DNA of 64,000 nucleotides from Cyanobacteria bacterium SIG29 (GCA_015152515.1 SUTV01000003.1:1-64000), one strand, 5' to 3'; numbered from the stretch's first letter, positions 43,628 through 53,920 are shown. Program-made: numbers and translations. Notes: generated by a model not told the origin, from the letters alone.

Positions 43628-45487
43628 TTATGCGTTACCCAAAACTCTATCTGCATCCTTTGTTGTCATAGGACCATCTTGTTTTAAAATATTTGCATAA
43701 TAATCTAATCTATTTGTTAATACAGAACCTCTGCCATATTGTTTAGCTTTTAAAGCTTTACTTAATGCATCAGCACTATTTAAGCCTCTACCTTTTGCCA
43801 AGTTTTGATGATATTGTTTTTCAAAATCTTGAGGTGCACGATATGACCAATTGCCTTCTTTTGTATTTGGAGTATTTATTCTACGTCTTGAACCAAAAAT
43901 ATCTGGCAATGTAGCAAATTGATTTTTAGTTGTAAACATTTCTGCATATATAGCTTCTGATAATTTAGAATCAGATTGTTCTAGTTCATATTGAGGAAGA
44001 TATAAATCATGTGCTAAATACCAAGCACGATTTTTACCATTTTCAACTTGTTCAAGCAAACTATAATCATCATGTGTTCCAGGTCCGATTGTATAATCAC
44101 CAGGTTTCATGTTTTGATATTTATTGTCGCTTTTTGATTCATAATATCTTACACGACCCCAGCTATCACTACCATATCTTGTAATATGAATTAATGTGGT
44201 ACCTAAACCTTTAACTGCGTCTAATGAATCATAAGAGTTACCACCTAATAATTCCAAGAAAATTTTATCATGTGGAACTTTATTTTTATCAGCTGCACTT
44301 AAAACAATATCTTTAATGATTTTTCTACCATTGTTAGGAACATATGGTTGATAATCAATTTTATGACCTAATTTATTACCATTATTATCAAAAGTTGGTT
44401 TACCTTTATTTGTCCAAGGTTCACAAATTAATGGATTTATTAATTGCCAAGCAGCATCAATTCTTACACCATTGTAACGTTTAAAGAATAAATCAAATTT
44501 ATTATATAAAAGATCACCTGCATCACCATCTAATTTTGAAAAATCAATAGCTGGTGACCAACAAGAATATTTACCATCGCCAATATCACAACCAAATTCA
44601 TAAGTTGGATAGAATGCTGATTTATGAGCCCAAAAATCTTTTTGAGAAAAACCGATTTGGCAATCGCCATAAATATCAATTCCTTTAGAATTAAAATTAG
44701 CTTTAGATTCTTTTTGTTGTTTATCTGCTATAAATTGAACAAATTGTTCAAAATCAACTACATTATGACCTTTTTCATTTTTAACTTGTTTTAATTCCGC
44801 AATTCTAGCTTTGTCGCCTTCTTTTGTTGCGAATACATTTTGATCGCGTTGTGGCCAAGATTTAATTTCATAAGAACCATTAGCGGTAGCAACAGCTTCA
44901 TATAAAGCATCTTTTTCTACCCAGTAAGCATTTTCTTTTTTGAATGTTTCAAAATCTTTCTTTAATTGTGAACTTGGTGGAAGTTCCATAAAACGATCAA
45001 ACGCTTTTGCTAACATAGCCTTTTGTCCATCTTGTGCGAAAACATTATCATAATCTACACTGTCATGGTTTGAAACTCTTGTCATATAAGAAGATTTCAA
45101 ATCAGCAGCACTTAGTAATTGACCATATTCTTTATCTTGAAGTTTATTCAAATCAATAATATGCATACCTAAAGAAAAAGCAGTACCTGAATATGGTGAA
45201 CGAACATAATTTGAAATTTCACCTTGTGGTTGTAATTGGATAGAATTTACACCACACATTGTTTTTAATAATTCAGCCATTTTCTGTGCATCTACAGAAA
45301 AACTTGTACCAATACCTGTATCATTTTTTGAACTAGGAACACTAAAATCAAAAATTGTTGCAGTAGTTTTATCTGTTCCTAATTGTTTTCTAGCTTCAGA
45401 TTGAAGCTTTTCATATTCTTTTTTTTCTTTTGTTGTAAGTGCTCTACCAAAAGACAACGATGATTGAATGCTTGCAATTTTCATCAC
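43628..45487 (-). CDS. Divergent GH77 4-alpha-glucanotransferase with N-terminal tag
   Basis: 619 residues. Its core matches amylomaltase motifs: FKRYNGVRIDAAWQLINP (nucleophile Asp), KIFLELLGG (acid/base Glu), IGPGTHDDYS (TGTHDN-like) and RINTPNTKEGNWSYR. Such enzymes transfer alpha-1,4-glucan chains in glycogen or maltodextrin use. It begins MMKIASIQSSLSFGRAL, with the SF-G tag seen in two other proteins here. The N-terminal half holds large insertions. No glycogen genes are next to it. Some motif residues differ from MalQ, so specificity is uncertain. Confidence 0.78.
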   Translation of the reverse strand: MMKIASIQSSLSFGRALTTKEKKEYEKLQSEARKQLGTDKTTATIFDFSVPSSKNDTGIGTSFSVDAQKMAELLKTMCGVNSIQLQPQGEISNYVRSPYSGTAFSLGMHIIDLNKLQDKEYGQLLSAADLKSSYMTRVSNHDSVDYDNVFAQDGQKAMLAKAFDRFMELPPSSQLKKDFETFKKENAYWVEKDALYEAVATANGSYEIKSWPQRDQNVFATKEGDKARIAELKQVKNEKGHNVVDFEQFVQFIADKQQKESKANFNSKGIDIYGDCQIGFSQKDFWAHKSAFYPTYEFGCDIGDGKYSCWSPAIDFSKLDGDAGDLLYNKFDLFFKRYNGVRIDAAWQLINPLICEPWTNKGKPTFDNNGNKLGHKIDYQPYVPNNGRKIIKDIVLSAADKNKVPHDKIFLELLGGNSYDSLDAVKGLGTTLIHITRYGSDSWGRVRYYESKSDNKYQNMKPGDYTIGPGTHDDYSLLEQVENGKNRAWYLAHDLYLPQYELEQSDSKLSEAIYAEMFTTKNQFATLPDIFGSRRRINTPNTKEGNWSYRAPQDFEKQYHQNLAKGRGLNSADALSKALKAKQYGRGSVLTNRLDYYANILKQDGPMTTKDADRVLGNA

Positions 45488-45582
45488 ATACTCCTAAACT
45501 ATAAAGACCTGCATATATAATACCTGTAAAAAAATTTTTTGCTAGTGATTTTAATATAAATTTTCATGATTAATTTAACAAA

Positions 45583-45612
45583 AAAAGAGAGCCAAAATAT
45601 TGACTCTCTTTT
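45583..45612 (-). terminator. Terminator of the GGGtGRT gene
   Basis: AAAAGAGAG-CA pairs with TG-CTCTCTTTT; on the minus strand it lies 20 bases after the stop at 45632 and is followed by a T-run. Confidence 0.8.
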
Positions 45613-45631
45613 AATTTATAAAACTATTAAA

Positions 45632-46630
45632 CTAGTTCATAGCTTTTTCAACAGCAACTGCAACAGCAACTGTAGCACCTACCATTGGGTTGTTACCCAT
45701 ACCGATTACACCCATCATTTCTACGTGAGCAGGAACTGAAGATGAACCAGCGAATTGAGCATCACCATGCATTCTACCCATAGTATCTGTCATACCATAA
45801 GAAGCTGGACCAGCAGCAACGTTATCTGGGTGAAGTGTTCTACCTGTACCACCACCTGAAGCTACTGAGAAGTATTTTCTGTTATTTTCAAAACACCATT
45901 TTTTGTATGTACCAGCTACTGGGTGTTGGAATCTTGTTGGGTTAGTTGAGTTACCTGTAATAGAAACATCAACACCTTCTTTAATCATAATAGCAACACC
46001 TTCAGATACATCATCAGCACCATAGCATTTTACTTTTGCTCTTTCACCATCTGAGAATGGAGTTTCTTTAACAACTTTTAATTCGCCAGTTTTGAAATCA
46101 TATGCTGTTTCAACAGCTGTGAAACCATTGATTCTAGCAATAATATAAGCTGCATCTTTACCTAAACCATTTAAAATAACTCTTAAAGGTTCTTTTCTAA
46201 CTTTATTAGCATTTCTAGCAATACCAATAGCACCTTCAGCAGCAGCGAATGATTCGTGACCAGCTAAAAAGCAGAAACATTTTGTTTCTTCTCTTAATAA
46301 CATAGCACCTAAGTTACCGTGTCCGATACCTACTTTTCTTGTATCACCAACTGAACCAGGAACAGCGAATGCTTGTAAGCCTTCTCCAATTGCTTCAGCA
46401 GCATCAGCAGCAACTTTAATACCTTTTTTAAGTGCAATTGCACAACCTAAAGTATAAGCCCAAGATGCGTTATCAAACGCGATTGGTTGAATACCTTTAA
46501 CTATTTCATCAACATTTATACCTTTTGATAGACATAATTCATTAGCTTCATCTAAAGATTTAAAACCATATTCTTTTAGAACTTTTTCTATCGATTTTTG
46601 ACGTCTATCTTGTCCTTCAAATTTTGCCAT
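45632..46630 (-). CDS. GGGtGRT family protein
   Basis: 332 residues. It carries the signature SVASGGGTGRTLHPDN that names this family, plus GHGNLGAMLLREETKCFCFL and many Gly/Ala stretches. The family's function is not established; it is nearly always found beside the Fe-S scaffold-like protein encoded just upstream here, so the two likely form one system. No membrane segment. Its C-terminus (GMGNNPMVGATVAVAVAVEKAM) is hydrophobic but not a clear helix. Ends at a terminator, so the operon has just the two genes. Confidence 0.9.
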   Translation of the reverse strand: MAKFEGQDRRQKSIEKVLKEYGFKSLDEANELCLSKGINVDEIVKGIQPIAFDNASWAYTLGCAIALKKGIKVAADAAEAIGEGLQAFAVPGSVGDTRKVGIGHGNLGAMLLREETKCFCFLAGHESFAAAEGAIGIARNANKVRKEPLRVILNGLGKDAAYIIARINGFTAVETAYDFKTGELKVVKETPFSDGERAKVKCYGADDVSEGVAIMIKEGVDVSITGNSTNPTRFQHPVAGTYKKWCFENNRKYFSVASGGGTGRTLHPDNVAAGPASYGMTDTMGRMHGDAQFAGSSSVPAHVEMMGVIGMGNNPMVGATVAVAVAVEKAMN

Positions 46631-46663
46631 AATCTTATTTCCTTTTAATTAATAGTTACACTC

Positions 46664-47356
46664 TTATTGTTTTCTTGGGTCAATAGTTTTAACCGCATCA
46701 GCAAATCTGCCATAAGTACCGATATTATTATCGAATGCTTCTTTAGCATCTTTACCAGCTTTAATAGCATCCATAACTTTACCCATATTTACGAACTTGT
46801 AACCAATAACTTCATCATTTTTATCTAAACCAAGTTCAAGGATATAACCTTCAGTTAATGAAAGATATCTAACGCCTTTTTCTTTTGTTGAGTGAATTGT
46901 ACCAACCATTGAGCATAAGCCTTTACCTAAATCTTCTAGACCAGCACCGATTGGAAGTCCGCCTTCTGAGAACGCTGTTTGAGTTCTACCATAAACGATT
47001 TGTAAGAATAATTCTCTCATAGCTACGTTAATAGCATCACAAACTAAGTCTGTATTTAATGCTTCTAAAATTGTTTTACCAGGAAGAATTTCACCTGCCA
47101 TAGCAGCAGAGTGAGTCATACCTGAACAACCTAAAGTTTCAACTAATGCTTCTTGGATAACGCCTTCTTTAACGTTTAAAGTTAATTTACAAGTACCTTG
47201 TTGAGGAGCACAACATCCGCAACCGTGAGTTAAACCAGAAATATCTTTGATTTCTTTACACTTTGTCCATTCGCCTTCTTGAGGAATTGGAGCAGGAACA
47301 CCTTTTACACCTCTTCTTACACGACATTGATTTTCTATTTCATGTGTAACTTGCAT
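46664..47356 (-). CDS. Fe-S cluster assembly scaffold-like protein, partner of GGGtGRT
   Basis: 230 residues from ATG 47356, preceded by AGGAGGT. The open frame extends to 47560 but that extension overlaps the SNF2 gene end and is not coding. Cys motifs GCGCCAPQQGTC (~54) and ETLGCSGMTHS recall NifU/IscU-like scaffolds of the branch found next to GGGtGRT in Clostridia. Probably binds an Fe-S cluster; target unknown. 33 bases separate it from the GGGtGRT gene. Confidence 0.85.
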   Translation of the reverse strand: MQVTHEIENQCRVRRGVKGVPAPIPQEGEWTKCKEIKDISGLTHGCGCCAPQQGTCKLTLNVKEGVIQEALVETLGCSGMTHSAAMAGEILPGKTILEALNTDLVCDAINVAMRELFLQIVYGRTQTAFSEGGLPIGAGLEDLGKGLCSMVGTIHSTKEKGVRYLSLTEGYILELGLDKNDEVIGYKFVNMGKVMDAIKAGKDAKEAFDNNIGTYGRFADAVKTIDPRKQ

Positions 47357-47486
47357 ATTACCTCCTGTTTCTATATCTATAATCTGTAAATTACTACACA
47401 TTAAACCTATCAAAAAAATTATATTCCAAACATAAAAAATGTACATTGAATTTATAATGTTTTTGTTGAAATTATAAAAATAATTC

Positions 47487-50400
47487 CTACGAATTACCCA
47501 AACTAAATATTTTATAAATTTCATCATCAGAAAGTTCTGTAATAACTTTTTCACCCTCAAATACAGCTAAATTTACAAGTTCTTTCTTTTGTTTAATCAT
47601 TTCATCAATTTTTTCTTCAAAAGTGCCCAAGGTCACAAGTCTATGAACCATAACATTCTTATCTTGACCAATACGATAGCTTCTGTCGGTTGCTTGTTCT
47701 TCAACAGCTGGATTCCACCACAAATCATAGTGAATAACATTTGTTGCTGAAGTTAAATTCAAACCAGTACCACCAGCTTTTAAAGACAACAACATGATTT
47801 TTTGTTCTGGGTTTGATTCAAACTCTTGAAGCATTTTTTGGCGTTGTGTTGTATTTAAAGAACCGTGGAAAAATAATGGAGATACATTCAACTCATTTTG
47901 AATAATTGTTGAAAGAATATTTCCCATTTCTTTATATTGAGTAAATGCAATAACTTTTTCATCATTTTCTAAAATTTGAGATAATAATGAAATGAATTTT
48001 TCTGTTTTACCAGAAACATCTTTTGTCATTTCCCCATATTTTAAATATTGGAATGGGTGGTTACAAATTTGTTTTAATGCAGTAATCAATTTGAAAATTA
48101 CACCACGCCTATTAATACCTTTTTGACCAGAAACTTCTGTCATTAAAGAATTTAAAGTTTTTTCGTATAAAGCTGCCTGTGGTTTTGTTAAATAACAATA
48201 TTCATCAAGAACCATTTTTTCTGGAAGATCGTCAATAATTGTTTTATCTGTTTTTAATCTTCTCAATACAAATGGAGAAATTGATAATTTCAATTTATCA
48301 GCTTGTTCATATTGTTTAAATCTTTCAATTGGAATTGCATAACATTTTTGGAAATCTCTAATAGAGCCAAGGTATCCTTTATTTATAAAATCAAAAATAC
48401 TCCAAAGCTCTGTTAGTTTATTTTCAACAGGAGTACCAGTCATTGCAATCTTAATATCAGATTTTAAAGATTTAACGGCGGCTGTTTGAGAAGTATCTGG
48501 ATTTTTAATATTTTGAGCTTCATCAATAACAACCATACCCCAAGTTGTCTTTTTAATTTCTTCTATATCGATACGAAGAATAGCAAAGGTTGTTATAATA
48601 ACATCTGCTTTTAAATCAAGTTCACGTTCTGGACCGTGATAAGCACTTGTTTTAATTGAAGGAGCAAACATATTAAGCTCTTTTATCCAATTCCCCATCA
48701 AAGTTGTTGGACAAATAACAATTACCGGTGCTTTTAGTTTGTTTTCTTCTTTTAATTTTAAAATCAAACTAATAACTTGAATTGTTTTACCAAGCCCCAT
48801 ATCATCAGCAATACAAGAACCAAATCCCTTTGTTGTATTTGTATAAAGCCATTTTAAGCCACCCAATTGATATGGTCTTAATTCACCTTTTAAGCCTTCT
48901 GGCGCTGTAACTTCTACACTCTTTCCAATATCTTTTACAATGTTTGCAAATGCTTCATCATAATCAAATTCATAATCACTCAAGTGACCAGAAAAAGCCG
49001 CATGCAACATTTCCATTCTTGTAATTTTATCAATTTTTGGATTTTTTAATTTATTAATAATTGCTTGCGCTTCATTTTGATCAATTAAAATATATTTATT
49101 TTTAAATTCAATAATTCCATTAGCATCTTTAATAAGTTTTTCAAATTCATCAACACTAACTTTTTCATCTCCAATAGCAACTTGGAAAGAAAAATCAAAA
49201 ATACTAGATAAACTAATACTTCCTGATTTTCCATTTAAAATATCAGCAACATCTTGTTCTCTTGATGTTTTAACTTTTGCATTAATTGAAGCTCTTGGAA
49301 CAACAATATTTCCAAAGTTAGGTGGGAAATTAATATTAATACCAGCCTTATTCAAATAATAAGCAGTATGAATCATTAATTTATAAACATCATTTAAAGA
49401 CAAATACATTTTCAAGTTATCTTCATCTTCAAATAAAGTTTCTAAATCTTTATAATAACGAAGAGTATAATTCAATTGTTTTTCAACAATATTTACTAAA
49501 TATGTATTTTGATAACCCCAATAAATACCATCCTCATAGATTTCTAATAATTTTTTAGGTGGTTCTTTTTCGTTCAACTGTTCATTATTTGCTTTAACAG
49601 AAATAGTTAAACAGAATTTATCCTCATCAATTTTTTCAATATCTAATTGAGGGCTAACTGGATATTTACCAATATGAATTTCATCAAGCCACTCACTAAT
49701 TGCTTCAGCTAAATCTAATGAACGAATATAACGTTTGTTACTAGCTGGTTTAATAAAATAAACTGAAGATACAATATCTTTAAATCTATATGCTTTAAAT
49801 TTTAAGAATAAGAAAATAACATAATTCAAATATTCTTCAATCAATTTATCAGCGATATGTTTTTGTTTTGAAACTTTAGAAAAATCTAAAGTATAAATTT
49901 CATCAATAGAATCTTGCAACAAATCATTAATTGCAAACATTTCATAAGTTATAGTAAATAGATTATCTGTTTTATTAACTTTCGGAAGAAAATAAAGTTT
50001 TTCAACAACCTTTTTTACAAATTGAGTAACAATATTAAATACCTTAAAAGACTCAGTAATATTCGGATGTTCTACTATAGAATCAAAACCAGAAAAATAT
50101 TCCCAAATCAATTCTAATGGAACTTTATACCCTATTTTATCAACTTCTTGTCCATCTATTTCGACAGTTTGTACCACAGAAGAAAATCTATACAAAGAAC
50201 CTTTAGATTTTAAATAAAAATCAAAGTTATTTGTAGGAGTAACAAACACTTCATTCTTTTTGCCATCATTAATAAGAAAAAATTCAGTATTTTTAATAAC
50301 ATTACTAGAATTTTGAAATGTATTTTCAAATTCATCTTCCACTAATTGATAGATTGTACTAATCATCAATCTAAAGTCTTTTTTTTCACAACCAACCGGA

Positions 50401-50489
50401 TTTTCAGTTAAATTATGAAACATCTCATCTATATTATTTTTCTTAAAAGAAAATGCAAATTTATTATCAATAACCGCTTCAGCTGTCAT
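47487..50489 (-). CDS. SNF2-family DEAD/DEAH helicase
   Basis: 1000 residues. N-terminal 500 residues are the variable bacterial part, without a SWIM zinc motif. The Swi2/Snf2 motor follows: motif I DDMGLGKTIQV, motif II VIDEAQNIKNP, LTGTPVENK-like AMTGTPVENKLTE, and C-terminal LSLKAGGTGLNL, WWNPAVEEQATDR and RIGQDKNVMVHR. These ATP-driven translocases remodel nucleoprotein or displace RNA polymerase (HepA-like), and some serve in defence. No methylase or nuclease is adjacent to suggest a defence island. Confidence 0.93.
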   Translation of the reverse strand: MTAEAVIDNKFAFSFKKNNIDEMFHNLTENPVGCEKKDFRLMISTIYQLVEDEFENTFQNSSNVIKNTEFFLINDGKKNEVFVTPTNNFDFYLKSKGSLYRFSSVVQTVEIDGQEVDKIGYKVPLELIWEYFSGFDSIVEHPNITESFKVFNIVTQFVKKVVEKLYFLPKVNKTDNLFTITYEMFAINDLLQDSIDEIYTLDFSKVSKQKHIADKLIEEYLNYVIFLFLKFKAYRFKDIVSSVYFIKPASNKRYIRSLDLAEAISEWLDEIHIGKYPVSPQLDIEKIDEDKFCLTISVKANNEQLNEKEPPKKLLEIYEDGIYWGYQNTYLVNIVEKQLNYTLRYYKDLETLFEDEDNLKMYLSLNDVYKLMIHTAYYLNKAGININFPPNFGNIVVPRASINAKVKTSREQDVADILNGKSGSISLSSIFDFSFQVAIGDEKVSVDEFEKLIKDANGIIEFKNKYILIDQNEAQAIINKLKNPKIDKITRMEMLHAAFSGHLSDYEFDYDEAFANIVKDIGKSVEVTAPEGLKGELRPYQLGGLKWLYTNTTKGFGSCIADDMGLGKTIQVISLILKLKEENKLKAPVIVICPTTLMGNWIKELNMFAPSIKTSAYHGPERELDLKADVIITTFAILRIDIEEIKKTTWGMVVIDEAQNIKNPDTSQTAAVKSLKSDIKIAMTGTPVENKLTELWSIFDFINKGYLGSIRDFQKCYAIPIERFKQYEQADKLKLSISPFVLRRLKTDKTIIDDLPEKMVLDEYCYLTKPQAALYEKTLNSLMTEVSGQKGINRRGVIFKLITALKQICNHPFQYLKYGEMTKDVSGKTEKFISLLSQILENDEKVIAFTQYKEMGNILSTIIQNELNVSPLFFHGSLNTTQRQKMLQEFESNPEQKIMLLSLKAGGTGLNLTSATNVIHYDLWWNPAVEEQATDRSYRIGQDKNVMVHRLVTLGTFEEKIDEMIKQKKELVNLAVFEGEKVITELSDDEIYKIFSLGNS

Positions 50490-50592
50490 GTACTTCCCTC
50501 AAAATAACCTTATTTAAATATTATACATTAAAAACTTTAAACCTTTACCTATTTAGTAATATTATATAAAATAAAAATATACGGAGAAAGTA

Positions 50593-51633
50593 ATGAAATA
50601 TAAAAGCTGTCATTTAATAGAACACGGCATTTCAATTGATGTTGACTCAATAAAAGCTTGTTGTTTATCTCGAGAATTTGATAAAGGACAATTAGGAATT
50701 GTACCAAAATATGAAAATGGTAAAATCAATTGGTCTGAATTATTTCAAATAAAAAAAGAACAACGAAAATTTCAACAACAAAAAGACTTACCAGCTTGCG
50801 AAGGCTGTTACAATTTAAGAGAAGAAAATTGGGACGAAGAAGATTATATTTCTTACATAAATTTTGACCATTGGAGTCAATGTAACTCTAATTGCATTTA
50901 TTGTGGAGTTCAAACAAATAAACCTAAAGCAAAAAATAATATTTTTAATGCTATAAAAGAATTAATAAAACAAGGCAAATTCAAGAATAATGGCGAAATC
51001 ACTTTTCAAGGTGGCGAGCCAACTGTTTTAAAAGAATTTGATTCTCTATTAAATTTATTTATTAAAGAAGGTTCAAAAGTAAGAATTCACTCTTCTGGAA
51101 TTTTATTTAATAGAGCCATAAGAAAAGGACTTAAAAAAGGTGTTGTAACAGTTGTTATATCACCAGATGCTGCTTACAAAGAAACCTATAAAAAAGTAAA
51201 AAGAGTAGATAAATTTAACAAAGTTTGGGATAACATCAAACACTATCGTAAAAATTTAAAACTAGAATTTCAGGAACTTGTTAAAGTTAAATACATAATT
51301 ATTCCTTCAGTTAATGATACTTTTGAAGAAATAACTGAGTTTTTAAACAAAATAAAATCACTTGATATAAAAAGTGTAATTGTTGATGTTGAATATACAT
51401 ATGCAAACCAAAATTTAAACAATATTTCACCACACATTTATATTTTGATGGACTATATTGAAAACTTCTGTAAAGAAAACAATATTAATTATGCGCTATA
51501 TGATTCAGCTACATACGCAAATCAAAACAGAACTTTTGAAAAAACTACAAATTTTTCTAATGAAATAATCAAATCTGATATAGAAAAATATCAAAAAGAA
51601 AATATTAATCTAAACATAAATTATCACAATTAG
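50593..51633 (+). CDS. Radical SAM protein with extra N-terminal Cys motifs
   Basis: 346 residues, CGGAG before ATG. SAM-cluster motif CNSNCIYC (Cys97, 101, 104), then FQGGEPTVLKEF as the SAM-binding GGEP. Extra Cys residues at 6, 22-23, 69 and 72 (CEGC) suggest a second cluster or a metal site before the barrel. This resembles radical SAM/SPASM-like peptide or sugar maturases but no precursor peptide is adjacent. It stands alone before gatC. Substrate unknown. Confidence 0.85.
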   Translation: MKYKSCHLIEHGISIDVDSIKACCLSREFDKGQLGIVPKYENGKINWSELFQIKKEQRKFQQQKDLPACEGCYNLREENWDEEDYISYINFDHWSQCNSNCIYCGVQTNKPKAKNNIFNAIKELIKQGKFKNNGEITFQGGEPTVLKEFDSLLNLFIKEGSKVRIHSSGILFNRAIRKGLKKGVVTVVISPDAAYKETYKKVKRVDKFNKVWDNIKHYRKNLKLEFQELVKVKYIIIPSVNDTFEEITEFLNKIKSLDIKSVIVDVEYTYANQNLNNISPHIYILMDYIENFCKENNINYALYDSATYANQNRTFEKTTNFSNEIIKSDIEKYQKENINLNINYHN

Positions 51634-51682
51634 TCATAAACGCATGCTTATGCTAAAATTTTAATTATATTTGGAGGAAAGC

Positions 51683-51964
51683 ATGATAGGAATAGATGAC
51701 GTAAAACACGTTGCCAAATTAGCAAGATTAGAATTAACAGACGAAGAAACAGAAAAATATTCTAATCAACTTGGTAGCATTTTAGAATATGTAGAACAAA
51801 TGAACGAAATTGACACAACAAATATTGAGCCAATGCCACACGCAATTCCTGTATATAATGTAATGCGCGAAGACGTAGTAAAATACGAACAAACAAAAGA
51901 AGAAATGATTGCAAATGCTCCGTTTGAAGAAGACGGATTTTTCAGAGTACCAAAAATTAATTAG
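51683..51964 (+). CDS. gatC: Glutamyl/aspartyl-tRNA amidotransferase subunit C
   Basis: 93 residues from ATG 51683 with GGAGG 7 bases upstream (a TTG at 51671 lies inside that site). HVAKLARLELTDEE and the C-terminal EDGFFRVPKI match GatC. It holds GatA and GatB together for Gln- and Asn-tRNA formation. gatA/gatB are not adjacent. pyrG follows 15 bases on. Confidence 0.93.
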   Translation: MIGIDDVKHVAKLARLELTDEETEKYSNQLGSILEYVEQMNEIDTTNIEPMPHAIPVYNVMREDVVKYEQTKEEMIANAPFEEDGFFRVPKIN

Positions 51965-51979
51965 AGAATTGAGGACTGA

Positions 51980-53608
51980 ATGAGTACAAAATATATTTTC
52001 GTAACAGGCGGTGTTGTATCTTCCTTAGGAAAGGGGATTGTAGCAGCGTCTCTTGGTCGATTGTTAAAAGCAAGAGGTTACAGCGTAGTAATTCAAAAAT
52101 TTGACCCATATATAAATGTTGACCCTGGAACAATGAGCCCATTTCAACATGGTGAAGTTTTTGTAACAGATGATGGAGCGGAAACTGACTTAGACTTAGG
52201 TCACTATGAAAGATTTACAGATACAAATCTTGGTCAAATTAATAATGTGACATCTGGTAACATCTACCAAACTGTTATTAACAAAGAAAGACGTGGTGAT
52301 TATTTAGGCGCAACTGTTCAAACAATTCCGCATATCACAAACGAAATTAAATCAAGAATTAAAATGGCAACTCAACAATTTAAACCTGATTTTCTAATTG
52401 CAGAAATCGGCGGTACAATTGGTGACATTGAAAGTTTACCATTTATTGAATCTATTAGACAATTTAGAAGTGAAGCTGGTTTTGGAAATAGCATTTCTAT
52501 CCACGTTACACTTTGTCCATATTTACCAACTTCAGGCGAATTAAAGACAAAACCTTCTCAACACAGTGTTACAAACTTAAGAAGCTATGGTATTCAACCT
52601 GAAATTTTAGTTTGCAGAACTGCAAAACCTATTCCTAAAAAAGAAAAAGAAAAATTAGCACTATTCTGTTCTGTACCAAAAGATGCAGTTATTGAATGTC
52701 GTGATATGAAAAGTATTTATGAAGTTCCTCTTGCACTTGAAGAACAAAATATGGCTAGCGTTGTATTACAAAGATTATTTATGCAAGATGTTAAACCTGA
52801 TTTAGAGTCTTGGAAAAATCTTGTTCAAAAAATTAAGAACCCAGAAAAAACAATTAGAATTGCAATTGCAGGTAAATATACAAAATTATCAGATGCATAT
52901 ATTTCTGTTGTTGAATCGTTAAAACACGCTGGTTACAAAAACAATGCAAATATTGATATAAAATGGATTAATTCAGAAGAATGCGTTGATTTTGAAAAAG
53001 CAAAAGAAGCGTTAGCTGATGTTGATGGTTTAGTTGTTCCAGGTGGATTTGGCGTAAGAGGTATTGAAGGCAAATTAAATGTTATTAGATACGCAAGAGA
53101 AAATAACCTTCCATTCTTAGGATTATGTTTAGGTATGCAATGCGCAGTAATTGAATATGCTAGAAATGTAGTTGGTTTAAAAGACGCAAACTCTATGGAA
53201 TTCAACGAAAATACCCCATATCCAGTTATCGATTTAATGGTTGAACAAAAACATGTTGAAGGATACGGCGGAACAATGCGTTTAGGCAAATATGAATGCC
53301 ATATTGCAAAAGATACAAAAGCACACAAAGCCTACGGTAGTGATGTAATCTTTGAACGTCATAGACATAGATACGAAGTAAACAACGAATATCGTAGACA
53401 AATTGCAGATAAAGGTTTAGTATTCTCTGGATTATCACCAGATGGTATGCTTTGTGAAATGGTTGAAATTCCTCAAAACGATTGGTTCGTGGCTTGTCAA
53501 TTCCACCCAGAATTCAAATCAAGACCTGAACATCCACATCCATTATTTGCAGGCTTAGTTGATACTATTTGCAAACGAATTGATAAAAAACAATTAGCGA
53601 AAGTATAA
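51980..53608 (+). CDS. pyrG: CTP synthase
   Basis: 542 residues. N-terminal synthetase ([18 protein letters not shown]-loop like) and C-terminal class I glutamine amidotransferase with Cys in [12 protein letters not shown] and His in [10 protein letters not shown]. It makes CTP from UTP and Gln. Start ATG 51980 with GAGGAC upstream. Length and order are normal. The terminator follows at once. Confidence 0.97.
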   Translation: MSTKYIFVTGGVVSSLGKGIVAASLGRLLKARGYSVVIQKFDPYINVDPGTMSPFQHGEVFVTDDGAETDLDLGHYERFTDTNLGQINNVTSGNIYQTVINKERRGDYLGATVQTIPHITNEIKSRIKMATQQFKPDFLIAEIGGTIGDIESLPFIESIRQFRSEAGFGNSISIHVTLCPYLPTSGELKTKPSQHSVTNLRSYGIQPEILVCRTAKPIPKKEKEKLALFCSVPKDAVIECRDMKSIYEVPLALEEQNMASVVLQRLFMQDVKPDLESWKNLVQKIKNPEKTIRIAIAGKYTKLSDAYISVVESLKHAGYKNNANIDIKWINSEECVDFEKAKEALADVDGLVVPGGFGVRGIEGKLNVIRYARENNLPFLGLCLGMQCAVIEYARNVVGLKDANSMEFNENTPYPVIDLMVEQKHVEGYGGTMRLGKYECHIAKDTKAHKAYGSDVIFERHRHRYEVNNEYRRQIADKGLVFSGLSPDGMLCEMVEIPQNDWFVACQFHPEFKSRPEHPHPLFAGLVDTICKRIDKKQLAKV

Positions 53609-53638
53609 AAAAAGCCCTCATTTAAGAGGGCTTTTTTA
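53607..53638 (+). terminator. Terminator of pyrG
   Basis: AAAGCCCTC pairs with GAGGGCTTT followed by a T-run. Confidence 0.9.
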
Positions 53639-53649
53639 TTAGATAATGA

Positions 53650-53831
53650 ATATTTTCGACCATAACGAAATCGAATGTAATTTCTGGTCGAGAGTTGTCT
53701 TTAAATTCTTTTCGCTCGTTGCTGTCGTTTCTGTCGGCTTCGCCTGTCGTCACTTCACACTCGCTAACCAAGTTTCACTTGTTCAGAATTTCGCTTCTTT
53801 GGATACTTTCTTGTCGGAACAAGAAAGTATC
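53650..53831. repeat. Structured GC-richer intergenic element
   Basis: No credible gene in 53639-53920. Two inverted repeats: TCGACCA / TGGTCGA with an inner GAAAT / ATTTC (53656-53691), and a perfect 13-base stem GATACTTTCTTGT / ACAAGAAAGTATC (53802-53831). Between them the base composition is richer in G and C and in TCG steps than the surroundings. Could be a REP/MITE-like remnant or small RNA. A frame at 53646-53897 lacks a ribosome site. Confidence 0.5.
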
Positions 53832-53920
53832 ATTATAAAAATAACTTTCTTTTATATTAATAATATTCATTATGTAACTTTAAAATCACTAAAATAAAAG
53901 ATAAAAAAACAAACTAATTT

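Noticed and set aside
47357-47560. N-terminal extension of the Fe-S scaffold gene
   Set aside because: It crosses the promoter region and the end of the SNF2 gene; the ATG at 47356 has AGGAGGT just upstream.
47487-50489. Part of a phage-defence (DISARM-like) island
   Set aside because: The SNF2 helicase stands without methylase, DUF1998 or PLD genes.
53646-53897. Plus-strand frame of 83 codons after pyrG
   Set aside because: No ribosome site, starts in the pyrG terminator tail, and runs through two inverted repeats; composition looks non-coding.
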